This document shows positions 38,734 to 51,716 of a DNA stretch of 64,000 bases, one piece after another. Made by a program: the position numbers and the translations under genes. Below the pieces are notes generated by a model that saw only the letters and a list, made by a program, of their open reading frames with translations, made no database searches and was not told where the DNA came from. Position 1 is the stretch's first letter. Each line of letters starts with the position of its first letter. The DNA is from Chrysomallon squamiferum (lineage: Eukaryota > Mollusca > Gastropoda > Neomphalida > Peltospiridae): NCBI GenBank assembly GCA_012295275.1, contig CM022665.1:24463946-24527945 (forward strand), written 5' to 3'.

Positions 38734-41534
38734 ACTCCTTTGGTATTATTTAGTTTTATTTAGCAAAAATATAATTCTCTTAAAGTTTATTTTCATCTTC
38801 TGAAACTTAATATTATTGAAATATTAAGTTAAGGAGTTAATCAATAAAATGTTTTAACACATTTAATAAATAAAATATAAAAAAACAATGACAAAAAAAT
38901 AATAATAAAAAAGCATTCCACAAAAGGAAAATTTGAAGTTTTCAATAATAAAATTTTAAAAAATAAATCAATTTATTTTTTATAAAAGTAGTCAATGAAA
39001 AAAAAAGATAGTAATAAGCTGCTCCAACAAACAAGCACACTTTTTAAAGGCTTTTATTTTTTAATTTTGATAAAATCAAATCAAATCTGCAACATGTTAT
39101 TTTAAAAGTAAGGCTGTGATAATGATGTAAATTTAACAAAGGGCAAAAAGGAAAAGAAATCATGATGGCTTGAGAAATTTCAAAACACTGCACAAAAAAA
39201 GGTAAAATGAAAATGTATCTTGTCACTTTCTTTTATGAAGTAGCTAAACAAGGATATTCAACCACATAAAAGATGAGGGCTGATTGAGGTTGGGAATGTA
39301 ACAAACAAACAAATGAATAAAAATAATAACTGAAAACAGTGTTCATGTATTTTGATTTATTTTTCTTTGTTATGGTTTTTAGTTACTTTCTATTTTGTTA
39401 TTTTCTTTGCCATTATTTTAACATTATGAAAATGTTTCTCTAGTATGTTATTTAAAATTCAAAATATAATAATTGTAAATAAAACTTGGAACTAAACATC
39501 CATTATTTGTTGACAATTCATTTCAAAATTGCAGTTAAAGGAAAAACAGTTTATTGTAATGTTTTAAATAAAGAGAGTAACACACAGGAATTTTGTGGTG
39601 TTTTTTTTTTTTATTGTTTTTGCAGCATTTTTCAGTGAAAGAATTTATCTTTAACAAGCAGAATACATGGTTTTGTATGGTGGATTCTGTGTGTGTTTTC
39701 ATTTTCTGTAAACTTAACAAATGAAAATCTAAAACCTGTGTGCACAAATTGGGGTGAAAATTGTGAAACAGCAATGAAACATCACTCGGAATGGGAACTT
39801 ATCATTCAATGGACAAAACTCAGGCTTCATGCAGCCAACTTACTCCGAGTAGAACTTTTGGGCTTCCAAAGCCCTTCTGAATTCTTTATGTGAAATCCAG
39901 CCATCTTTATTTGTATCAAATTCCTACAGTAAAATAACAATGTAATACAATGTAGAAATATACATCTGACAGAAGAATATGTACAGGTATGAGCTAAAGG
40001 TATCACAAACCTGGAATATGCTTTTTGGCTGTCCATGGCCTTTCGAAATTCTTTAGAAGAAATGTAGCCATCTTTGTTGGTATCAAACTCCTTTTTGAAT
40101 GCATTAATACAAGAAATTCAGATGAAGATTACAGTACTTAAAAATGATTAAATATGTAAAATAAAAATGTTAAATAAAAATGCACAAAAAAAAAAGTCAA
40201 AATAAGATATAACACAAATTTGTGTCTGTATAAACATTAATGAAATTTTTATCACCTTTGAAAATAATGTTTTTAAATATGCACAGTAAATGAGAAAGTG
40301 TGAAATAGCACCTCTTTATCTAAACAGTGTTTTTATGTGTATTTTTGGATGAAAACAGCAGAATATTCACTCATGGAAATATGTAAGAAAACAAACTATT
40401 TACCAAGAAAGCTTCAGATGTTGTGAGATCCTTCATTTTCAAGAATATGTCAAAGAACTTCAAAATCATCTGCAACGAGAATATTTAACATTCTTGAATA
40501 AAAGCTTTATAGAAGGAAATGAGGTATATTATATTTTACCTAACAATTTAAAGTGATATATTGCAAACACATTTTGCATAATAAATTGCTGAAAATCCAA
40601 ATTAATTTGACTTAAAAAATTTGTAGAAACAATAATTATATCTGTATATAATTTTGTTTCTAGAAGAATAAGATATAAACAAAAACAAAAAGTAGTTAAA
40701 TTTACACCCTTAATTTTTATGATCCATCCATGTAATAATTTGTATAATGTATAGCATGAGCATGTATTATATTTAACCATGGTTAAAATTCTAAAATCAT
40801 ATCAAGCTGGTAAATTATTAAAGCAAAAAGATAAAACAATTTGTTTTAAAGAAACTGAATGAAAAATATATTAATTGTACCTCAACATTACTGGCAGATT
40901 CTACCAAAGTATCCACCATCTGTTTTCCAATTGGTCCATTCATCACATTACCTGAAGATAGTAAAGGACATAAACGTAAGTTATTTTATTAAATATATAA
41001 ATCTAATCAAGTCCTATAAAAATGTGTACACCTTGTGTTATAATTATATTTCTGTTATCCATTGAAAATAATAAATTCCAATTTCATTAAAAAAAAAAAA
41101 ATAATAATAATTCCGAATAAATACTGTGTTTACCTGAAAAAGAACAAAGATAAGAAACCATGAAAAATATGATATAAAAAAACCCTCAATATCTTAGAAA
41201 TTAAATATCTCAAGATATTTAAAATTTCAGATAAATATAATTATAACTGACAAGAAATTAAATTTTTTTGCTAAGCCAGAAATATATATCAAAAGCATAT
41301 GAAGTTATATCATGTCTAATGTAAAAACCTTGAAAGGAATATTAATATTTTTAATGCAAATAAAAAATAATGTCTCTGTCCTGCTCACCTTCCAGCATTG
41401 AAAGCAGCATAATCATCATGTCTTTCTGAAGTTTCATGAACTCACGCAACAGGTCCAGCTGTTCAGGGTCCTGTTAATACCAAAAAATTAAATTATAAAT
41501 TCTTTTTTTAAACTGAATGAGGAATAAACTATAT

Positions 41535-41565
<31 letters not shown>

Positions 41566-44500
41566 GATGATGATGATGATGATGATAATGATAAGAGCAA
41601 CAACAACAATAATAACAATAACAACAGAAACAACAGTAACAATAATAATAATAAAAAATAAATAAAAATAATGATAATAATAATAAAAAAAAAAAAAAAA
41701 TTCAAAATTGCAAATGGTGATAAATTGTTTTCAATTTTACCTTGGAAAGTTTGTCCTGCATGTGCGCAAATATATAGAAAAATCCACCAACAGCATCCCA
41801 CAGTCGGCTGTGTGCCAGAGCCAGCTGGTTCAAGGAACAAGGACCCTAAAAAACAAATATGTAAATCCACTTAATAATTACAGATAATTATCATTTAAAG
41901 TTATTTATTTTATTATTTATTCTTATTTCTTCCCATCTTAAAAAACAACAACATCCAAACAAAAACATTTTAAACTTGAAAAATTAATGAATTTTATAAA
42001 TAATTTTATAACTGTGGTATTATTGGGTTTTTAAAAAAAGAGTATCAAGGTATTTATTATTTTATTATTTATATATATTTTTTTAAACATATAATACAAA
42101 AAATACATTTATTTACATATTTATTTTTCATAAATGGACACATGTTCATAAATAATTTTAGGCTGTACAACTCAAGAAGTTCTGCGAAAAAGCTTATTGA
42201 AAAAACAATTCTGAATTAGTTTATATTCTCATGTGAATTTGAAAATAAAGCTAAATACAGTTCAAGAAAAGTTTAAATAGCTGAATCATTATGGTCTTCA
42301 GTGTAACTGCCAAAGCCCAAACTTTTACTCCATTTACAGTCTTTGATATAAATTCCAAATCCCAAGACTCATTCCATTCACACATTCTGATATACTGATG
42401 TCAATTACCTGGATATATTCAGACAATGTGTTGAACACCTGTGATGCCACTTTGATGGCCTTACAGAAATTGTCTTTGCCAGCAGTGTCAATGATATCTT
42501 TGCCTGAGTAGTGCCAGTAGAAATCCATTATAGATTCCTGTAAAGGTTTATAATCAAAAGTAAAATAAAGCTGTTGTTTTAAAAGTGACTGTATCTGCTA
42601 AAAGATTTATTCTGTAATTGATACTTAAATTTTAATATTTCAGTTGCTTAACATTAAATGTGTATTCATATATTTATAAAACTTGATTGATTTAATTATG
42701 ATCAATAAAAATCCATCTAAAATTTCATATACAGTTAAAATTAAAATTATTTGTAGACTGTTTGGAACAAAAAGATTTGGAGAACTCAACATCTGAGTGA
42801 CTATTTCGAGGTTTTTATATTTATTTTTTCACTTTTATTTATTTATTTCATTTTTTATTATTATTATTATTATTATTATTTTTTTTTTTTTTTTTTCTGA
42901 TAAAATTCAAGAAGGATCTTGTCAGTGTAGTAAATAAATAAAAATAAAACCTTGGACAGCTTGAAAAGAAAATAATCACTAAAGGAAAATGTTGTACATT
43001 AATTTTATTAACAGAAAACATTATAAAGTGTTTTATTATAAATGAAAATATAATAATAATCATAATATTACCTGAAGTCTAAGGACATAGTCTACTGTAC
43101 AGATGATGATGTTCACTGTGGTTGTGTTACCAGCCTGTGTTCTGAGGTAGTTTTGAAATTCTGGCGGAAAATAAATTGAAAAAAAGAAGAATATTGAATA
43201 TGAAAATAATTTTAATATTGGTCATGTTTGCTTTAGCTTAAACTTTTCTCAAAAGAATTTAAGAAAATTCTAATATTATTGTGTTGATGGAAAATAGTGT
43301 ATTCTCAATCCTTTTTTTTTTTAAATCTATAAAATTATTAGTAAAAATTGAAGAATAAACAATAGTACAAATATTAAGAAAAACAATAGTGCTGATAATG
43401 GTGATGGTTACAATAAAATGATAAAAATTCATTTTCTTAGCATCAGTTGTCTGTATGCAGCAATAATGTAAAAAGTAAAAAACAGAAACAGGCTGACAAA
43501 GAATATTTTTAAAATCTAACCTAGATTGTGACCCTCACACAACAGTTGTAGGAATCTGAACAGTTTACAGGTGAACTCAGTCTTGTCCTCCTCATTAGTG
43601 TCAGCACTCATACCCAAACCTTCTGCCTTGTTGGTTCTCTCAAAAGCATCCAAATCCAATACACTGCAACCAAAATTAATAATTAAACTATAGTCAAAAA
43701 TAAAAATTTAAGAAACAAATAACAAAAGCAAAAATATATTGCTTATTTTACGACTTTTTAAAAATGTATCACATTTTGCAATTAAAAACAATATTAGCAG
43801 TGCCTGAAAAAAAGAAAAAAGAAAAAAAAATTCTGTTGTAAGTAACAGATCATGTACATAAAAAAAAAAATTCTGTTTAAAAGAATCAGTGTTTACAAAG
43901 CCAATGATTCACAACAGATTACAAACCTGCACTGCTGCATCAGACCGGCCACTGATGTGAAAAACCCTACATCTTTCTTATCCTTGAGATGCTGCAACAT
44001 TTTCTTGAAGAAAAAAAAAGAAAGAATAAACATATAAATTAAAGACGCTACTGGCAATAACGATGAGGATTATTTTTGCTCATTTCTGTCAGAAATCTGT
44101 TCACACATGCATCTTATGCCATAACCTCTGACAGGACAGGATGGTTTTCATTTTATTTTGACCTTACACTGTAAAATGGCCAATTAATTAAATGAATTAA
44201 ATTAATTCCAACTCAATGATGAAAAGTGAGAAATGATCAACCATGGTTGTACTTTGTAAAATCTAGTCAGCACTTACTTTCTGAACATCAACATTGCCTC
44301 CTCTTAGTAAAGATATTCCTAAGTCAATAGTGTTCATAACCATAGGACCGTGTTCTCCTGAAAAAATGTATTAAAATTGTTTCTAATACATTCAGCAATC
44401 CATTTTTATTTTATACAAATATATAATATTCATTTACTTTTAGTGAATTAAAACCGTTATAGTCACTAACCTCTGCTGGCTCCCATGTAGAGCAGAACCA

Positions 44501-47500
44501 TCTCAGCAGCTCCTCTGTCTGCCAGTCTTGACTGTTCAAACAGAAGTTGTTGTTTCTCCATCTCTTGTTCCTTTAAACACATATGCAAAATGAAGTATTA
44601 AAATAGAAATATCTTCCATATATACTTATCAAGGATTTAAAATGTATGTATTGCTGAAAAGAATCCAGAAAACTGTTTTCATTAAAAAAAAATAATAATT
44701 TAAATTAATTACACAACATTAAAATTTAAATCATAAGCATAAAGGAAGTGAAAGGTATGAAGATTCAGAATGTTATTATTTCAAACAAATTGAAATGAGT
44801 AATTATATGAGTAATTATATTTCATGAATCAGTTCAGTTTGCAATGGCAATTCAGTACATGTATATGTTTTAAAGGAATTTTTTATTTTTTATTTGTTAA
44901 TTTTTTTTTTTTTTTTTACCTTCCAGAATAAATTATTTTACACACAGAACAAAGATGGAACACATTGAAGGGTTTCATAAAATTAATAGCAGAGACTGTC
45001 CAATAAACAGTAGGGAAATATCTCATAAACAGTAAGGACTTTTCAGTAAACAGCAGGGATAGCCTAATACACATCAGGGACTATCCAATAAAAAACAAGG
45101 TTAGACCAAGACACATCAGGGATTACCATGAATAACAGGGATAGCCCAATGCCAATACAGTAATCAGCAGGAACTGCCATATAAACAGCAGAAATTTTCC
45201 AGTAAGCAAAAGGGGAAGATCCCACAAATAGCAATGATTACCGCTACAAATACCAGGCAACATGGATCATAAATTTTTTAATGATCCTTTAAACACATAA
45301 GTTAAAGACAATAATAAAACATCCGAAATGAATTTTTAAAATTATTTATAATATAGACAAATAACAACCTTATGCAAACCATTTGTAAAGCACTAATTTA
45401 CAATTAAATCAAACAATTTGACAAAATGAAACTGCAGAGCTTTGGTTTTAAACATAAATAAATACAGCATTCCATACAGTGCAAAATGTCTCATTTTATA
45501 AGTGCTGTTTATTAATATCTACAAATTATTTCTACTTAATGAGCTATGTGGTTTCCCTGTAGTTGTATAGAAACTTTAAAAAAAAAAATCTAATCACTGA
45601 TTACTGATTATAAACGAACCCACAAAATAATTTTACATAACAATATAATCTGTTTAAATTAGTAAATGTAACTGTGTTTTGATAATAAAGAGTGTAATCA
45701 TACTTTTGTACATGCAATACTACCTAATCTTCTCTGAGATATTTAGTTTTGCTTCTTTTGGAAGACAAAAGAACAAGTGGTTGAAATTTTTTCATTTATT
45801 ATTTTTATTTTCCTATTGTTTGTTCAATCAGAGTATAATTATTTTGCCAATAAAATTTAAAGTTCTTTGAAACAAGTGTAATAATCTTTAAAGACAAAAC
45901 TCAGAAACACAAATCAATTTCTTTTAAAGCTAATTTATAATATCAAATATCCATTTTTACATAATGGAATCACAATCTGTTACCTTTTTCTCTTTTAACA
46001 AACCCATTATTTTGCAATCCTACACATTAGCTGATCAAACTGCATAATAACAGGTATTCGCTGCAGTATGAAATTATTAATTCTGATTTTCATTTCAAAT
46101 TATTATTTCTTTCTTCTTTTTTTTTTCTCACAAACGTTTTATATATTTAAGAATTGAAAATTCTACAACTATGCTACGTGTGGACATTATAAACTAATGA
46201 CTACAGCTACAACATGATGTACGCAGACATTTGTCCATCACAGAGTACACAATGTCTACCTTTAGAATATCCAGTTTGATCTGAGAGTTGCAATATGTTA
46301 AACAAATAAAAAGACATAATACAAAAATCATATGAGAAATAAGTGTTTAACTGATATTTGAATACCTTAAATTGTCAAATAAATAAGATATTGTATTATG
46401 CTAAAAAAACAAAACATCAATTAATAGAAGTTTGAAATTATGATGTGATGTCAATATATCTCATAAAATAAACAGAAAATGCATTCTTAAAAGGCTTAAA
46501 TAATAATATTTTTAAAAATCTAAAACAATAAATATATACAAAAAAATTTAGTATCTACCTGATGAGATGAAAATAAAAATTTAAATAATGGTTTATTGTA
46601 AAAGACTATTAAAGACTGCCATTTGACAGTGTTCAAAAATTATATATCAAGCCATAGCAATTTCTAATAACTAACACTAGAATTCAATTATAATATAGAC
46701 ACATTGCTAAACCTTCTGATGTTTCAAGTGGATGACTCAATTGTTATTTGATTATGATTTGAAACATTAATTTTTTTTCTCTAACTAATCTAGTATATAA
46801 TAGCATCTTTAAAAAAATCTCTCTTTTTTTTTTTTTACTTTGGATTTAGAACATTTACATAATACTCTTTATCAAACACTTTTGAGTTTTATTTATTTAT
46901 CATCATTTTTTTTTAATTGTTTCTTCATTTTATTTTTTGTCTAGTTATAATTTATTTTTATACAAACAACTGTTGTGATTAAAGCACAGATAAATATTTT
47001 GAGTGATTATATGCAGGAAAGCAGGTTGCAGCTTACATAAAGTCTACATTTCATTAAGCACATCTAAAAACAGATTTATGTGAAATATTTACAAATGATC
47101 AAAAAATGATAAAATATATTTGAAGTAGTTAGTAAGAAGAGAAACACCAATTACAAAAGCTTATTAAAAAGACATTTAATTTCTTTACTTACCTCAAATG
47201 ATGGGCCGGGACCTTCTTCATCACCACCATCATCATCATCCTCTTCATCCTCACCACTACAGCTCTGAAAGATTAACATAAAACAAAATAAAAAAATTTC
47301 TTGCAGTGATAATGTATGTAATTAAACAATTTGTTAACAGTTTATTTATACTGTTTATCAACTTATAAATATGATCAGCAAATAATTAAAATGTTACGGT
47401 TGACAAACTTCACATTTACTACAAATGCACATGTTCTCATTTTATATAACTGTAGTTTATTGTTTCAGGTCAGTGCTAACCTTGCTCATAATGCCAGCAT

Positions 47501-48572
47501 AAGCCATATACAGTGAATCTTCAGGTAGACTGCTTGTTTGTTCTTTGGTTGCTGCTCGGCTCAGAGCTGTGATGAGCTGTGTCAGAGAGTCTGGTTTTAC
47601 TTCCTCCTCCACATCCTTCTTTTCTACTTCTTCTTCTTTCTCATCAGAACGCTATAAGAGTAAATAAATATGCATTCTGAGTAAAGGAAAATTAAAGCAA
47701 GCAATAAAGCCACATTCCATATTGTGGATAAATGAAAAGTGAAGACAAGTAACTAAATCAAGGTGCTCTAACAGTAAATGTATAATGTTGGCAATCTATA
47801 GAAAAATTACTGAAGGAATTTGGAACTGTTCTTCTTGAAATATATTTTAAAATATGTACTTCAATAAATGATCTGTTTCTGTAATATTTTTTTATAAAAA
47901 TCTGTCATTTGGAAAGTGTCTGCATATGCATATAGTTTGTGGTAGACCATGTCATGTACTTACAGTCAGGTCCTCAATAAGGATGTTTTTGTCTGGTTCC
48001 TCTGTCTGCAGCCACTGTTCTTTGTAGTGTTTCAGGAACAAATTGATTGCTCGGTGCCTGAAAAACAATGCACAACAATTCAATGTATGGTTTTTATCAT
48101 AACTATTTCTTTGTTTTACCAATCCATTACAGCTGAGTGTGTATCTTTCTGTCAATATTTTGTGTATCTTTGGGTCTAAATATTGCCTAGGGGTTTACAA
48201 ACAAGCTGACTTTTAAAAATAAAATTGAAGTGAATATAATCACACAGACATGAAGTATTTAAGGCTGATCTCTGTGGAAATTAACAGACTGTTTGTTAAA
48301 TTACCTGGGTAAGCTGTACAGAGGAATCATTCTGAAACATGCCATTACAGCTCTCTTTCTTTGTGATGAAATTACTTTCTTCCAAGCACCTTTAGCTATA
48401 GCCTGTGGATGCTCAACCTATTTGGAGGAAAATATATTAAAACAAAAACAATAGCCAGAAGACTTTAGAGTACATAAGATAAATTCAAATGACAAAAATT
48501 AGAAAGGACACCAAGAAGAAGAAGAAGATATATATTACTGTTAACATATACAAACAAAATAATGTATATAAA

Positions 48573-48603
<31 letters not shown>

Positions 48604-50210
48604 CACTAATTTACAAATCTTAAGCCAAATAATTATTAAAATATACAAGGAGATTTTTGTTATATAGAATATTTTTTTTAATAAATATGGATTTTAAAAA
48701 TGATCTTACTTTTGACATTAGTGATTCATATCAACAGATAAGTATTATTATTTAACACGTGAACATAATCCAAAATTCTTAACTTTTTTGCTTGGTGTAT
48801 ACAAAACAATTAGGACAAACTTCTAAGATTAACTAAATATCAGACTAACCAAATGAAGTCCATGCATGACTTTTGCCATGGAGATGATACGATCAATGAT
48901 TTTGCTCTGACTAAGCTGACTCTGGCCAGCCATTTTGGTGTCTCCAATTTTGCGATATAAAACTTTCTGCCACTGTGTCGCTTCATCAGTGACCTGGGTA
49001 AATAAAACAGAAATTATATAATATTTTAAATTGAAGTATTATACAAATTTTCTTTCATAGTTCATATAAAGTATTTATTAAATCAATTTCAAATTTGAAT
49101 TAAAAATGTTTTACCGAAATACATTATCTAAATGAAATCATGAAGTGTTTCACAAATAAATCTTTAGGATAAATGTATAAAAACTATTATATAATTTATT
49201 TATTTATTAATTATTTTCCTAATTATTTCTGTGCATAATAGTAATAATTACATATTTTATTATACGTAAATATTAGCATTATAAACCTATAAAATAATAG
49301 TAATAATAATAACAATAACAATAAAATAATAATAATAAATAAATATAATAAATAAAAAAAATAAATAAATAAATAAAATAATAATATTAAGAAGAACAAG
49401 AACAAGAACAAAAAACAACTGAAAACAGTAAAAATTAATGATCAAACTGACCTGTTCCATCATCTCCAAACTTTGCAGAAGAAATTCTTCAATGTCTCCC
49501 TCCGGCTCCTTCTAAGGCAATAAAAAATTAGAAAAAAGGCCAAGATGAAGAACACCATGCAAACATTGCACACCATGCACTAACACTGGTTAGGCATTCT
49601 GCTGGTGTCAACCCACACATAGTCATTGTTTAATTAATCATCAGTAATTTATAATATGGAAAAACAATAAGGGAAACAACAGAAAATACTTCAGGTAATG
49701 TATTTGTAAAAGATAAAGTAAGAAACGATAGTAAAAGTTAACAGTGGAAATAAATGAAGAAAAATAGAGGGAAAGAATGAGAATGAGAAATGTGTGAGAG
49801 AAAGGAAAAGTTGAGTTCACAGAAAAGAAAATCTTGACCTAATGGGAAGTTATGTAATAGAAATGATAAATTCATGTAAAAAAAAATTAAAATTCTGATA
49901 AGAAAGAAAAAAAAGATCATTTAGAGAATAGAAATGAAATATAAAATATCAGAAATAATAATTGTAAATAAAAACATTTCAGATAACCAAAATGAGAATA
50001 TATGCAACAGAAATTAAAAACAAAACAAATAAAGAAACCAAAATTACATACAGAAATAAATGTTGAAATAACAGAAATAACTAAACTGAAAATTTTGTAC
50101 AATCAGATTATAAAATTTAATTTCAAATGAAAGATTTAGATTAAGAAAAAGAAAAAAAAAGAAAAGAAAATGAAATTTCAATAAAATAAAATAATAATAA
50201 TAATAATATA

Positions 50211-50267
<57 letters not shown>

Positions 50268-51683
50268 CAACAAATAAATTACTTAATTAATTATTAATAA
50301 TTTAAAAAATAGGTAACAAATTTGATAAAGAAAAAATTCATACAATGTAAAATGACATAAGAATAATAATGAAAAAAATAGTCATAAATAAAAAGAACAG
50401 TAATTATGTATATAATATAAAAAATTAAAATTAAAATAATTTAGAAAGACAAAATAAAAATGGAAAATCTGAGGAATTTTAAAATAAAAATGAAAACCAA
50501 ATTGAAAATGAAAAGAATAAAAAAATTAAAATTTATATTTCTTTCTAAGTAAAAGAAAAAAAAAAGAAAGAAGGGAAATAGAAAAGAAACAACAATAAAA
50601 TATGATATTAAAGTTCAGTATTATTAAATCCATAATTATTATGGTGCAGATATTACAGTTTTCATAATCCTAAATATGTGCATAATAGATGAATAAATTT
50701 TGTTTCAATACATATTTTATTATGTATTTTTTATACGAGGGAAAACAAAAATGTTGGACATGCTCACAGTCCACATCAATGTTTAAATGAATCACACACT
50801 GTAATTGCAAGCAAAGTGCTTCAAATGGTTTCATGTGGGCACAGTAAAAACAAATTAAAATAATCATACATGTGCAAAAATGCATGACTGTGATCAGATC
50901 CATTACACATATCCATACACAAGAACAAAATAAAATTTAAAATGCAGGACAGATAACAGATGGGGCAAACCTCAAGAACAAAATAATTTATTCTTTAAAT
51001 TATGTTTTTTTTATATAAGTTATTATTAATAATGATACTAATTTTAAATTAGTTAAATAACTTTTTAAACATTATGGGCATTACTTAATAGAACAAGATT
51101 TGTTACCTGTCCTAATTTTTTAATTTATAAATTTTGCTATTGCAAGTAAACAGAATACATCTGTATAAGTATATAAATTAAACTTAATTCACAATAAAAT
51201 TCACAATATCTTTTCTTGACCTATTAATATTAATCTAAAATTTGATTTTCACTGTTTTTGCTGTATCTCTGAATTTTTCTTATTCAACTGCCTATTTAAT
51301 CTTCAACATACCTGAATCAATTTTTGCTTAGCCTGTTGCAACAACTCTTGCTCTCTGCCAGTGAAGAAAGACAAACCAACAGGAACCAGTCTCTTCAGAC
51401 AAGCAACATTCAGACTGTTGTGTGGCTCCAAGCGAGTCTTCCGTTCTCGTTTCTTTGATCCAACATGGCGTTTAGAGCTTGTGCCACCATCCTGGTTTGG
51501 CTCCATCTTGGATATAGCCAGGTGCTTTGACTGACTGGGCATAATCAATGCCATGTTGTCCACCTCATTGTGTGCTACAAAGTTCTGTTCTTCTCTCATG
51601 AACATCTGAAAAAACCATTATGTGAAGTTATGAATTTGTATGTAATGTATGTAAACAAAGACAAGTGTGCATATTTGTATTAA

Positions 51684-51716
<33 letters not shown>

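Noticed and set aside
39693-39893. + strand 66-residue frame overlapping exon 38b
   Set aside because: Antisense of exon 38b and adjacent intron; no family signature.
44990-45250. CRISPR-like array
   Set aside because: Spacing is irregular, units are degenerate, the genome is eukaryotic, and there are no distinct spacers or cas genes.
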